Shown here one piece after another: positions 38,306 through 50,726 of a stretch of DNA of 64,000 nt; within the stretch, counting starts at the first letter, position 1, and the number at the start of each line of letters is the position of its first letter. The DNA is taken from NCBI GenBank assembly GCA_013054445.1, contig JAAMPI010000016.1:33790-97789 (forward strand), given 5' to 3'. This DNA comes from Cudoniella acicularis. Taxonomy: Eukaryota > Ascomycota > Leotiomycetes > Helotiales > Helotiaceae. Position numbers and translations under genes: made by a program. Under the pieces are notes generated by a model that saw nothing but the letters and a program-made list of their open reading frames with translations, made no database searches and had not been told where the DNA came from.

Positions 38306-40118
38306 TTATAGCATGCTACGAGGCATGTTTTTCAAAGCCTGCCGCACACCAAGATCGCCCAGAATCTCTTCAGCTCCTCCCAATATAGCATCAAACTTAT
38401 ATGTTCTGTGGAACATTTCTATCGTAGCGCCCATTCCTGTTCTTGTCAAGGCCCTCCCTCCAAATATTTGAACGGATTCGTCTGCAATCTCGTGTGCAGA
38501 TCGAGTTGCGAACACTTCAACAAGTTAGCACTACAATTTTCGGGAAGGAGGAAACCCAGAGAACAAAAAATACTCCCAAATATTTAAAATATGGATTCTT
38601 GGGGAATAAGAAGAAAAATGTGTTGGCTTACTCTTCAACAAGCCAATTAGACCGGCGAGGTGAGTCGATTGCTGAGAGTATGGCATAAGAGTCATTTGGT
38701 ACGTGACATTCTCCAGCCAGGCTTGATTAGCTTCGCAATGAGAGATCATTTTGGCAAGCCTAGCAGCATTAGATCTCAAACGTGAAGTCAAGCCAAAACT
38801 GTATAACTCACTTTTGTCGGATGGTTGGTTGCTCAATTAGTTTTTTACCAAACACTATTCGTTGATTGCTCCACTTCAAGCACTCTTCCGTTACGAGGCG
38901 ACTCATGCGAATAACAGCACAAGCCATCATCCATCTCTCGTGGTTGAAGTTTGACAAAATAACATGAATCCCCTTGTTCTCCTTTCCTAGTAGATTCTCC
39001 GCGGGAACTTTGACACTATGTCGAGTTAGCACTGATTTCGTAATAAAACCTACAAGAAACATACTTATCAAAAGTGATGAAAGTGGTACCAGCTGCCGCA
39101 CTATAACTTGTCTTAATTGCGCTCGTTTCAATACCTGCTTGTCTTTCGATGACAACGACAGAGAGCTCTTTATCTGTTTTGACTCCGGTGACGAAATAAT
39201 CACAGAAAACACCATTTGTAATCCATTTCTTGGTTCCGTTGACAATGTAGTGCTTTCCATCGGGCGTTTTCACAGCTGTTGTTCTGATGCCCGCCACATC
39301 AGAGCCTGCAAAAGCTTCAGTAATAGCCAAACAAATCTTCTTCTTTCCAGAAAAGACTTCCTGAGCGATTTTGTTCTTCCACTCTTCGTTATTGGCAAAT
39401 TGGAGGACAGCAGTCAAGGATATTGTCATTCTAAATTCAGTTAGCACCTAGCTCGATTATTTCATAAAATTGCTGTATAAACTCACCCGGCCATGTTTCC
39501 ATCCTGAAACCCTCGTGCATTTGCCCTGGTCATCTCTTGGCCAACAATCAAATCATGGAAATAATCGAACTCCTCGCCCTTCACGGCACCACCCATCAAA
39601 TTGATACCATGCAGATGCTTCCCCGGGCCCAAACGCATGTGCAGGATTCCCTTTTTTGACATTTTATCAATTAAATCCTGCGGGATAGTCATTCCCTCCC
39701 TCTCACATTCCTGAGCCACGGGATAAACTTCCTCGTCAACAAATATTCTCATCGCCTTCTGTAACCTTCTATGGCTCTCCTTGTAATAAGGGCTCTTGAA
39801 CTGGGGTGTAAGCCACGTTGGCTCGCCATACGGAACCAGGCTCAAATCTCCAGCTTTGTGCTCGCGCACCTGAGGCTTCTCACCTTCGATGGTCCCGATG
39901 CATAGATTCGAGTACTTCTGCAGGACTTCCTGTCGATGAAGATTATAGAAGGCCTCAGTTGCATCCTGGCCTGCGACTTGCTTCAGGACATATTCTCCAC
40001 CAGGGTGAGCATCGACGAAATCCGTTACATCGTAAACTTTGCTGTCGATGACGAACCAGAGAGAATCCTCAGTATTGTTCTTTGCGACCTCGTCGCGGGT
40101 AATTGTTTTGTCGGACAT
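38306..40118 (-). CDS. Cytochrome b5/acyl-CoA dehydrogenase fusion protein
   Basis: Exons 39487-40118, 39065-39430, 38812-39015, 38632-38759 and 38306-38514 give 512 aa. Residues 1-80 form a cytochrome b5 haem domain with the axial His in VDAHPGG (His38) and a second His 23 residues later (YNLHRQ, His61). The rest is an acyl-CoA dehydrogenase: SYYKESHRRLQ-type helix start near 110, the FAD/substrate signature CLAITEAFAGSDVAG, WITNG, the helix NHERWMMACAVIRMSR, and the C-terminal signature QIFGGRALTRTGMG with the GGAEEILGD tail. The position where medium-chain enzymes have the catalytic Glu reads ILGGAEE. As in isovaleryl-CoA-type enzymes, the base must lie elsewhere. The fusion is known in fungi. 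Haem could accept electrons from FAD directly, but that is inference. Confidence 0.92.
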
Positions 40119-40865
40119 GACAATGATTATATAATTGTGCAATTGTATATAGGGAGATGGAGAAGAGAAGGACGGGAGCTAAATGAAGAAAAAGATGATC
40201 CCAAGAGTCATCTACGAACAAAGACAAGTGAAGGCTGTGTTGGGAATAGTGGTTATGTTTGTGTCCAGGAATCCGGGGCAAAGCTCGAGCCGAGGCTCTA
40301 TTACAGCCAATCTCTCTGCTTGAATTACAACTTTGACCCACTTGCGATTACCTCAAGACTTCCTTTATGATCAAATACGAAGTAACTCGCGATAGAAGCG
40401 AGAAGCCTGGTGACGCATCCAGAGATTTTCCAGGCCAAGAAATTAGGAAATGACCGGCCCTCACCTCATAAGTGACACATCAGATATTCTTCAGACTTGC
40501 ACCAGTTTTGCACCAGTTGTACATAGATAGATTGCGCCACATGTTCAGTCACATGTTTCTAAACGATCGTTATTCTTCTCATAAAATGCTCGTATTTACT
40601 ACCTGCAAATACGGAATCAAAGCAGTCGCGCTTCTATTACATCTAAGTAAGTACGCTATGCTGCAACGCCAAACCATGCATCCCATGTCTTTGTGAATGC
40701 AAAACTTTATGAGACGCGCAACCCGCCGTTAATCTCACATTTCCACCCTCAATCATTCTCCATAATTTGATTTCCACTTCGCAGCCGCTCACTCGGAGAC
40801 GATACAGCTCAAAGCCACAGCATCACGGGTCCAATCCATCTGCAGAACTCATCATCCACAAACTT
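40119..40865. other. Intergenic
   Basis: About 750 bases: promoter of the cytochrome b5/ACAD gene and the 3' flank of the nucleoporin gene. No gene is supported. Confidence 0.5.
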
Positions 40866-43800
40866 TCATGATGGCTTATTAGACTCCAAGACCTTGGCCA
40901 AACCCTCGGCAAGTTCAGGTGTCTTCACTTGCAAGATCCACGTCTCCAAACCCTTTCCGTTGTCAGCCGCTGTTAGAAGCTTGATCGTCTTGACAGTCGG
41001 CTCGTATTTGACTTGAGCAAGCAGTGCCTTGTTGAGTACGATAGTACCGCTTGGATCGGCACGGAGCAAAATTCTGGAGGCCTTGGTATCTTTGTGCTTC
41101 AGAACCCTCAATGGTCCTACACCCTTAGTATCCCAAGTGCCTTGCTGACCGTCGCCTTTTGTGTTGAATTTAAGTGCTTTTGCACGTACTTCGTGCAAAA
41201 CCTCCTCGTCTTCCTCTCCAGGCCCACCAGCTGTAAGGTCAATTTGCTCATGACGCTCAGCATCAGGATCACCCTCCACACCGCTATCACCATCCGTAGT
41301 TGCTCCTGGTGTCGTGGCACGAGAAGTAGTGGCAGACACTGCTGCAGAAGGGAAGAGAGAAGAGCTTGTGCTGGTTGTTCCAAAATTGAAACCTACACCT
41401 GCGGTAGTAGCAGGCTTCGCGGCACCAGCACTCCCAAAAAGGTTTGTGAATGGTGTGCTAGATCCAGACCCATTTGATAGTGCGGGCTTCGAATCCGTGG
41501 CATTTCCAAAAAGATTCCCGAAAGGACTTGAGGATTTAGTGGGAGTGGCTGCTTGCACGTTGACTGCAGGTGCAGAATTCTTGGCATCGTTACTTGGTGT
41601 GGTACTACCAAACTTAATCGGACTGTCTGGTTTCCATGTCTGATCGGCAGGGTTCGCAGATGATTTGTTCAAAGATGCGAACGGGTTTTTGACCTCGCCA
41701 AATATGTTTGTCGTGTTTGGCTGGGTGTTCTCTTTCTCTTCCGATGATATTTCTCGCTGAGGTTTGCCATTACTGTCTCTCTGGAGTCGATCAAATATGC
41801 TTGTACCCGGAGAGCTGGTTCCTGAATTAGAGCCACCACCAAATACCGACTTGGACGAGCCAAAGGTGAAAGGGGTTGTCGCCTTCTTTGCTGAAGCGAT
41901 ACCCGGTCCAGTTTCCTCTGCAGGTGTCCCGGGACCACTCTTGCTTTCTTCGCCAGGCTTATAGCTTGGGTCTTTATTCTCTGCGTCACTCTCGGTATCT
42001 TCATCTGCACTTTCATCATCTGCATCGTTGCCTTTGCCATTATCACCACCAGAATCAGCATCTGAAAGATGGGCAAAAATGTTACCACCAAAAGAAACAG
42101 GCTTGCCGGGTGTATGACTGTCCAGAACAGATGCAGCGCCACTTGAAAATGGCCCGGGTGTCGATGTTCGAGAACCATTCAATGTACTAAATACACTATT
42201 ACCGGAGCTTTGGGATGGAGTTGCTTGGCCAAAAAGAGGTTTCGATGCAGTCGATAATTGTGACTTCTGCGCCTCCTTTTCGGATGTGTCTGAAGTTGGA
42301 GTTTCATTGGCCTTACCAAATGCAAACCCTTCCCCAGGCACAAAAGTTGTACGTTTGCTTTTCGCCAAAGCCTCGATTTCTTTCTTTTCGGCGGCACGCT
42401 TTTTTCTCCAATTGGCAATCCACTCTTCTTTGTCATCATCGGAGTCATAATCTTCGTCCATCGCCTTTTTCAACAGTTTATCCTCATTCTCGTTCGCTTT
42501 TTGAGCAAATTGAGACATAAAATTGCTTGGGACACTGCCGAAAGTAGGAGGCTTTACGCCAGTAGCCTTCTGTTCAGAGGGGCCTGAGAGGGCGAATAAT
42601 GGGGCAGAAATGTGCTTTGAGGGAGAAGACGAAGGCTGTGTGGCTTTAGTTGATAGAGATGAGCCGAATAAATTGCTGGAAGTTGGAGCTGTAGACTGGC
42701 TGCCAGCAGACGAAGCGGGAACGGGCAAATTTCCAAACGGATTGAATCGGGGCATGTCGTCTGCGGCCTTTTTAGGAGATGCAAGAGGTTTCTCCGGGCT
42801 TCGCCGACTGGGACTGGGTTTGGCTGGGCTGTCGAGGGCTTGTTTGAAAAGATTAGAAGTCGCTGATCCGCTACTACTCCCGTTGGTCTTTTGCAATTTT
42901 GCCCTCTTAAGTGGACTCGAGGACATCGATGCTTCGTAGTCATCTTTCGTCAGGTCTTCGCCCCTCCTCTTTCCCTTTGACGGGGCGGGAGCAGGTTGTG
43001 GGTTTGCAGGTTGGGGGTTTCCAGCAGCACTATTCAACATTGTATTTGCATTGCCGTTTAAATAAGGTTGCGACGGTTTTTCCGGTTCTGACGAATCCTC
43101 TTGAGCACCGTCCGTTGGGCCAATGGACTGCTGAGAAGAAAAGGAGGGCTCATCTTGCTTCATTCGCTTGCTTGGGTGCTCATTTTCCTGGTCCTCGGAT
43201 TCGGCTGCCTTCCGCTTGAGCTTGGCATATTCTTCTTTCAGCTCAGCCCCGCCACGACCAAGGATTTCAGCTCTTCGAGACTGGTAGAAGTTAATTGCAG
43301 GAATAACATTATCCGTGACCTGGATCCTCTTAAAGTACCGAGCCAAAGCATTGTTCAGCTCACGCATACGATAGGCAGTGTAATATTCGATTGTCTGGGC
43401 TGCATTAAACTCAGGAGGGACTTGTGGTTTCATCCGGGCAATGGGTATCTGGCTTGCCCAAAGCATTCCGGGGAACAACTTGGGGTAATCCTCTTTATTG
43501 CCGTCAAGAGGGATGAAAGTATTGTTGCTGATCTCCTCCAAAAATGTTGGCATTTGCTCCGGTGATTTTGGGGCATCAGGGGGTCTTGCTATACTCTCGC
43601 CTGAATCGTCATCCAGTTTCTGCATTAAAGAGGCGATAGGGGCGGTATGGGGAACTGAAGTTGCGTAGGGCGGCTGATCCCAGAGAGGAGATCTTGTTAA
43701 GTCTGGCTTCATTGGTACTGCAGCGGGAGCGGGACCCGTTTCCGGAGCCTATAAAAGTAAGCATTCATTCATGGTTATTCAGAACAAGAGACAAAATTCT

Positions 43801-45318
43801 GACAAAGCATAACGAATGCAAGATGTCATGCTAAGAGGTTAAGGAAACAATTTTGCTGATAAGGTACCATAGAAAGGACTGATTACTTACTGATGAGTGT
43901 GATTCACTATCTAGGCTGCTTGAAGTTGCACCATTGGTGAGCACAGACGAGGTATTACCATTCGAGAGGCCAGAGCCACCAGACGGGAATAATCCAGCGC
44001 CATTGCTTTTTTGTGGGCTCGATTGATCAAGAGGTTGATTGAGATTCTTGAGAGGTTCATTATTATTTTGTGCAGTCGTCGAATTGGTATTGCCAAAAGG
44101 ATTGCTTAGGGGAGGAGTAGGCTTGGGGCTACCAAAGAGGGTTCGATTCGCGGGTGCTGGGCTTTTCGGGGGTTCGGGAGCTTTGCTTGGTGCCTCTAAT
44201 CTCAACTCTTCAGATATCTGTGATGGAGCTGAAGGCTGGTTTAAATTGCCGAAGATATTCACAGGATTTTGCGCAGGCTGCTGTATCTGCCCGCCAAATA
44301 TGTTGCTGATCTCCTTGGCAGGCGATTGTTCCCGGCTTGAAAATATGGACGCAGGCTGTGACACCGTGGGCTTCAAGTCGCCAAACAAATTGGACGGCTG
44401 CGCTGGCGTAGTTGTTGACCCAAAGATATTTGTCTGCGCACTCTGTTGTGGGTTTGTTCCAAACATATTTGGCGGTTGTGTTTCTCGAGGCTTTCCAAAT
44501 ACGTTGTGCGTGGGAGCTTCAACCGAATTGAAACTTGTTCCAGAACTGGAAGACTGACTGGCTGCCTGGCCAAATACGAAGGGAGAGTTTGCGGGTTTCG
44601 GCTCAGTACTTTGAGATGTGAATTTGAATGGGGAATTTTGTGCGGCAGGTTGACTAGGGGTTTGCTGGGAGAAGGTGAAAAGAGAGGTACCAGTATCGTT
44701 TGAGGCTGGAGTAGATCCAAAACTGGGGCTCGCTGAAGTGGTGGGAGGAAATGAAAAAAGGTTGCTCGATGGTTGACTTTGAGGTGTAGGTGGAGGAAAA
44801 CTGATCGATGCCCCAGATAGAGCCTGGGATGTGCCACCAAAACCACTAAATATATTGCTTCCACCTTGTTGAGGATTTCCAGAGCCGAAAATATTCGTCG
44901 ATTGACCGTTTCCAAATATATTGGATGTGGAAAACAAAGAGCCGTTTTGTTGATTGCCGGTGCTCGAGGAAACTCCGAATTGCTTCTTGGCTGGTCTATC
45001 ACTCACTGGTCGGTCCGACTCTTGGTCCGAAACCTCAGTTGATGGACCGCCAAATATATTATTGTTGTTGCCTCCGCCGAAAGTAGACGGGGGAAAAGAT
45101 GGTCCTCCAGAAGGCGTGAAAGAGAAAGAACCGGTCGGGACACTCCCTCCAAATAGTCCTCCACTCCCCGCACCGTTCATTGCTTGAGGTTGTGAATTTG
45201 GCCATTGTGGAGCGGATGATAGATCGGGTCGCGAAGTGGTGGTTCTTGTTCTCTTAGGCTTCTCCTTGATTTTTCTAGCCGCAAGTTGAGCGGCGTTGGC
45301 ACGAGGCGGACCCTCCAT
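40866..45318 (-). CDS. NUP2: FG-repeat nucleoporin with C-terminal Ran-binding domain (Nup2-like)
   Basis: A nuclear-pore protein that binds Ran-GTP and karyopherins and helps release import cargo. Two exons (43891-45318 and 40866-43748) give 1436 aa. The donor after SESHSS and the acceptor before APETGPAPAAV are in phase. Residues 1-20 are basic (AARKIKEKPKRTR). Residues about 50-480 carry many FG units of the types NIFG, LFG and VFG in serine/glutamine-rich sequence. A more ordered segment follows the intron (EFNAAQTIEYYTAYRMRELN). A second FG region lies at about 720-1260 with acidic stretches. The last 125 or so residues are a RanBD1 domain (VRAKALKFNTKGDG, WDTKGVGPLRVLKHKDT, SRILLRADPSGTIVLN). 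It is longer than yeast Nup2, as is usual in filamentous fungi. Confidence 0.88.
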
Positions 45319-46188
45319 ACTGGCAGCGTAGTATCCAACGCGACTTCCTAATCAAAGGATGTCTGCCTTTTCCCACGCACTGTGTGTTGGGAGAGTGGAC
45401 GATCGCGATGTGCTGGGTGTCGCAGCGATGTCTCGAAAGGTGAAAGGAAAGGACTCAAGATGACAGAGAGGACGATCGACCAGTGCATGTACGTCGATGC
45501 AGGTGCCGGGTTGGTACTAGTTGTAAGGCATTTCGACGTATCCACACGAGGGAAGGTTCGCGGGTTTGTTTTGGTCGAGGGTCGTGTGTCGAGTCTTGGG
45601 CGCGTTGATGGACGGAAGGCCTTGAGGAGGCTGAGGAAAAGTGGCAAGCAGGGTTTAAATGAGCAAGGAACCGTAGCGAGTGCCTAATCACGTGACCAAG
45701 TATGGATTATTATTAGATCATTCAACAGGCTGCCAGTGAATTAGTTGGTCTTGCCCTTTGTTGTGTCTGAACTCAAATTTTGAATTGGAAAGCAAGAGAA
45801 TGCGTACGAAAATGCATCTCAATTATGATTCATTGCTTTGAGCTCAAAATAAAGTACTCGTTATGTCTTCCTCTTATAACTAAGCAATAGCAAAATTACT
45901 CGGCTATATTGGGTGGAAGTATATCCTTCTACTCAGCTGAATATAGACTGCTTGTTATAAGGTGTGCATAGGAGCCATTCTAGTCTGGCTTCGAATGTAC
46001 TACATTCTTGTAAACAAGTTCAGGATTTTGTTCCTGCTGACCAGCACCGAGTAAAAACCCGAGCATGGAAATAATTATCAATAATATTTCATGCAATCAA
46101 AAAACACCATGGGCCAAGTTCTTTTGCACACACGTCGTTTTTCATAACAGTTATCATACAGTTGTTATTTTTGTTTTCTTCTTTCTGT
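45319..46188. other. Intergenic
   Basis: About 870 bases with the nucleoporin promoter and the 3' flank of the SCP2 gene. Overlapping open frames near 45348-45690 on both strands lack recognisable features, and I treat them as spurious. Confidence 0.5.
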
Positions 46189-46726
46189 CTATAGTTTGGC
46201 CTTAATTGTCTGTGCTTTCTTGAGGATTGGCTCCATCTTCGTGGCTTTCATGACGTCGCCCTTGACCTTCAGCTTTCCGGACATAAATAACCTTTGTGCG
46301 TTTGCTTTCCCAGAAACCAATTTGCCGAAGTCTTCATCGGAGAGTGACAAGGAGACTAGGTCGTGCTTATTAGCAAAAGACTTGTCGCACAAAAGATTTC
46401 GACCAAGCAAGAAGCCCAAACTGATACAACAATTCGAGGTCCCAGGTAAAAGAATTGCTTACCATTCGGTTTGGTTCCAAGACCCTTTCCGACCTCTCCC
46501 TTCTGCTTAAGATCAATGTGCCAGCTTTCCGTCTCGCCCTCCTTGTTCTTCAATGTAAAGGCGAAGACCGCGTTGCCTTGTTTGATAGCATCTTTGCGCT
46601 CGGCATCGGAGGCGGTGAGAGCGGCATTTATCGTGTCAAAAGCGTCCGAGGATGGGAAAGCATCTCAAAATCTGTCAGTATATATGCTTCAGTTGAATTT
46701 AGAGGCTTACCATTCTTGAGGGACAT
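46189..46726 (-). CDS. SCP2-domain sterol carrier / lipid transfer protein
   Basis: A small single-domain SCP2 protein that binds acyl-CoAs and other lipids. Three exons (46711-46726, 46463-46663, 46189-46355) give 127 aa, the standard length. The core reads ITESWHIDLK-like (ETESWHIDLKQKGEVGKG), then GTKPN joined to VSLSLSDEDFGKLVSGK, then QRLFMSGKLKVKGDVMKA. The acceptor at 46356 (CTAG) is chosen because only it restores the frame and gives the conserved VSLSLSD. Two nearer-looking AG sites fail. The protein ends in AKL, a plausible variant of the peroxisomal targeting signal PTS1, so it probably acts in peroxisomes alongside beta-oxidation. The first exon has only five codons plus one base. 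Confidence 0.92.
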
Positions 46727-47752
46727 GGTGAGATGTGATACGGTTGTACAACGGAGTTGAAGATCTTGGGTCTTGTGGGTGCAAACAGTGTAGTTGTTAC
46801 TGAGTATGAACCGTGGGGAATAGAAGAACGCGGACGAGGAGTGGTTAAATAAGGAGAGTTGATACCGCGACAGAAGAGAGAGTCATGATGGCAGATGCTT
46901 CCGAAGCAAATGCATGTGAAAAGCACCGAGGCCCCGCTGAGTGAGACACTATTCCGCTTTCGGAATCAAGTCTGGGGAAGGGTCCCACTATTTTCTGCGC
47001 ACTGTACTTCGTGCTCTCGCAAACACAACCGCGTGCTTGTGACCGACTTTTCACGTCTTACCGCATGCTCTCCGGCTTCGAGGGGTTATGCTTTGGATCT
47101 GTCCAGACACTATCACCACTTTTGTTGCCACTGTTTCTTTTTACATGTTGCAAAATAGAAAAACGTATCTGCTACTGTAAAAATTTTCTGCTCCTCACGC
47201 TTTTAAATAGTCCATTTTTGTTTTCCTCGAGCACAATATCTAGCTGCTTTATTCGCCGTCAGTGTTGTGTTTTCATCTCTGAACATTTTAATTCATTATA
47301 AGCCGAATCGGTCAGTTATGTTACTCGACTCCGAAAACCGTTATACCTAAATTTTCGAAACAAGAGCACTACATTCTTCTGCTGTTCACCTCTTTAGTTA
47401 TTCACGCGAAAGAAAGACTTGAAGCCTCAGATTTAGTCATTGGATTATGACCGCATATATATCCATCCATCATTCGTTGTCATAGCCATATATTCCACAG
47501 TGAGACAGAAAGATGCAAGAAAAAGAAAACCTATGGCCGAGTTACGAACTGGAAGAACAATTTCAACTTTGAAGTACGAACTAATTATTCGAGCCTTGCT
47601 CTCATCAAATCTCAACCGGAGAGAAAGTTGCGAGGTTCGTAAAGAACCTTATTTTATCAATGACTGCTTGTAATAAATATCATAATCTATAATTGGATAT
47701 CTTCCGCCTCATCGTACATACCACTAATCATCTAGGTAAATCTCACATCTCC
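46727..47752. other. Intergenic
   Basis: About 1 kb containing the SCP2 promoter and the 3' flank of the carboxylesterase gene. It is AT-rich from about 47160 on and has no supported gene. Confidence 0.5.
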
Positions 47753-49722
47753 TTAAGATTCAAACAGCACCGTTCTATTCATCCAAAATTCACACTCTTC
47801 TATCGCCCATTCATCCCCTTCAATCTTAACCGCAATTCCCCTTTCATTGCCCCCCGCAATCTCATCATTTCCCTCTCCAAAAACCGCCATACGCCTCTCA
47901 TCAAGCATGTACTTCGGCCATGTTGCCCTCTCTCTCCATTGCCCTTCCTCTAAATTCGGATCACCCGTTGTGATAAACGAGGTCCAGTACGCATGCATCT
48001 TGGCGGATATCTCGCGGATGCTCTGGGATTTGTCCCTGATTTCCTGATTGTAGGTGACGAAGTCATTGTGGTCTCCATGATCTGCACCGCTATTCTTGTG
48101 ACTCTTGACCGCAAAATGGTAAAGATAAACCGATAATGGTCCCTGAGCTGCAAAACGAGCAGTTTGCCGGACTGGTGCGACATATGCAAAATGACCATAT
48201 GCTTGTTCAAGACGAGTGAACTGTTGACCTAGCCCTTCTCGCGTTTCCACGTATTTGGAACTCGGATTGGCGACAGGATCGGGATAGACTTCATCGAGTA
48301 ACGTAAGATCAGCCTGTGTGAGGCCAGGAAGGAGACCGTGGAAGAAAGACTTGAACTCTTCCGAGGTATTGAGGTTGTTTGGGACGAAAATTGCACCTTC
48401 GTTTGTATTGAAACCTATTATCATTGGGACTTTGTGCCATCTTCCTGATTCCCACGCCTTGATGGGCGCAATAGGAATTATACCGCCTTCGCCATCAATC
48501 ACGGGTTGGAAAGGCCAGCGAAGGGATGCTTCATATTTAGCATAAATTGCCTCTGACGCTTCTTTGATTTTTGCCACCGGTAGCGTTCGAAGTGTGGCAA
48601 AAATGTTTTCGTCCGGTAGGTGATCACGTAAACCCAGATATTGGAGAAACTCCTTGAACTGAGTTTCATGAAGGGTATTGTCGTAGGGGTATACTGCTCG
48701 AGCAGTAGCCGCGCCAGATTCGATAATTGCTTTGTGGAATAGGGGAGATTCGTCAGGGTTATGTAGAAGATGATGCCCGACCTAATGAGAAGTAAGCATC
48801 CGCAGGTATTTCTGAAAGAAGAGGCATCGGTTCGATTGAAGCCCAAATTATGATATTCAATTGGAACCATAATTCTCTACCCTGCTCTCCACTAGTAGAG
48901 TTGACCTTCCGTCTTTCCAAGATGGGAATCATAGCAGTGAAATGGATATCCTACAGAGTGTGCTCCGGCGCTGCATCCCATAATTGTCACATTATCGGGG
49001 TCTCCCCCAAATGCACCAATATTATCCCGAACCCATCTCAGTAAAAGAGCCTGGTCTTTTAATCCAACATTCAAAACACCTTGCTTAGCTGATAATTTTG
49101 ATGGCAGAAATCCCAAGGCCCCGATTCGATAGTTGAAACTGATTCCAATCATAGGCTTTGTCGACCATGCAACCAACGACGAGATCTGCCTGGTGTTTCC
49201 AGCACCAAAATTGAAAGCGCCGCCATGGAAATACACCAAGACCGGCAACTTCACACCCTCTTTGCGTCTCGTTGGGCGGTATATGTTGAGATTCAAACAG
49301 TCCTCGCTTTGGGGTATTGAGTCTTCACCTCCAGCAGGACATCGAGACCCATATTTTCCAGCATCATGTTCGCCATCTCCAGCCTCGACGGGATCCGGCG
49401 GCCAGAAACGTCTGTTGCGATCCGTTGGCAACCCGTAGGGTACACCGAGAAATGTATCGAGGGATTGCGGAAACTTCCCATGACTGTTATCACTCTTAAT
49501 GCCAACAATTGTTCCTTGGCGGATCTTGACCCGCGGCCTCTCCTTCGATATCATGGGCAAAGGCCCCTTCTCGCGCATTTGGAGGGTCAAAAACCACACG
49601 CTGAGAAGACCAACGACAACGATGCTGCCTGTCCACCCCAGTCGTCTCCGTAGGCTGCGCGGGACCATAGTATCCCAAATGCGGTGTTTTGGAAGGCCAT
49701 TCATATTCGTGTAGCAATCCAT
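47753..49722 (-). CDS. Type B carboxylesterase with N-terminal membrane anchor
   Basis: An alpha/beta hydrolase of the carboxylesterase/cholinesterase family. Two exons (48955-49722 and 47753-48781) give 598 aa. The nucleophile elbow is MGCSAGAHS followed across the intron by VGHHLLH. The oxyanion segment is VYFHGGAFNFGAG, and the family signature SEDCLNLNIYRP is present. An acidic residue (FNTNEGA) and His (GADHGDHNDF) complete the likely triad. Residues about 33-50 (GSIVVVGLLSVWFLTLQM) form one hydrophobic segment after a basic N-terminus (RSLRRRLG), suggesting a type II signal anchor rather than a cleaved signal. The intron donor GTAGGA is atypical, but the join is strongly supported by the protein. 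The substrate is unknown. Confidence 0.9.
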
Positions 49723-50726
49723 TCATCGTCGTCTATCGCGATCAACTCTCGTTCACTCCCACCTCGCGCATCTCGATAAAATGCTGAAGGCTAGAGTCGC
49801 TCGAGGACCCTGGTTGGGGGAATCCGAAGGATCCATGGTGCGAAGCGTACCGTATCAGTGGCGCAGCGCGCTCGTCCCAACTGTCAGCCTGACTAGGGTC
49901 GCTGGGTTTCCCTGTCTTCTTCTGTTCGCCCAATGGGGCCTCGACTAATGTATCTGCGCCGCAATGCTGCATTGCTGCGAAGGCTCCGCAATTTGCTTCG
50001 CCAAACGGAGCCCGGTGCATTGCAGTCGATTCTTTAACATCAATTCTGAGCCATGGTAACGTAGCTGCAGGATGTTTTCGAAATTATTTCTTGCTTGCTC
50101 TGACGTGGCGAATTGATGTTGTGTTTTGGAGAGCAAAAAAGCTTTTGAACTTATAGTGACAACTTCGTATCCAAGACATACTTTGATTTACTAAGCTAAG
50201 ACACAGGACTGAAATCTAGAAAAATGTACCAAAGGTATTTATGATTTTCTCAAAATAATTATATTCAATTCTACGACTGCTACTCCCAAGTAGCACACGC
50301 CCTACTAACAATAGCGTTCGTTAATGCTAGGTAATGGCATAGGACAGGGATAGCTCTTTATCGCAGGGTTCAGGACAATTCAGACCATGCACATACCAAC
50401 ATCATGTTTTCCCAGCAAGTAACGAAAGTCCCATCATTCTGAAAGAACCTCACTTGTCACTGCAACAACTACAGTAACTGCCCTTCCGAAGCCTTTCGGT
50501 TTTTGCTAAACAGAATCTGCCCTTCACCCCTAACAATTCAATGGACCAATGAATACACTCCTCCACCCCATGCAGAGGGGTATTTGAAAGCAGAATAACT
50601 CCTAACGCATACGCTTGAACAACAAACATAAAAAGATAAAAGTCCACTTGCCCGGTGCAAGCAATAACTCATACAAGAAGGTTATTCAGTTCCTGATTCA
50701 CCTCAACTTCAAGTCAGCCTCACTAA
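49723..50726. other. Intergenic
   Basis: About 1 kb: promoter of the carboxylesterase and 3' flank of the coiled-coil gene. Nothing else is recognised. Confidence 0.5.

Noticed and set aside
43831..45318. The two FG-rich frames as separate genes
   Set aside because: A GTAAGT donor at 43890 and a TATAG acceptor at 43749 join them in phase, and only the first has a start context while only the second has the Ran-binding domain.
46189..46419. SCP2 C-terminal frame starting at a TTG (MGFLLGRN...)
   Set aside because: The upstream part is intron. Splicing at 46356 gives the conserved VSLSLSDEDFG.
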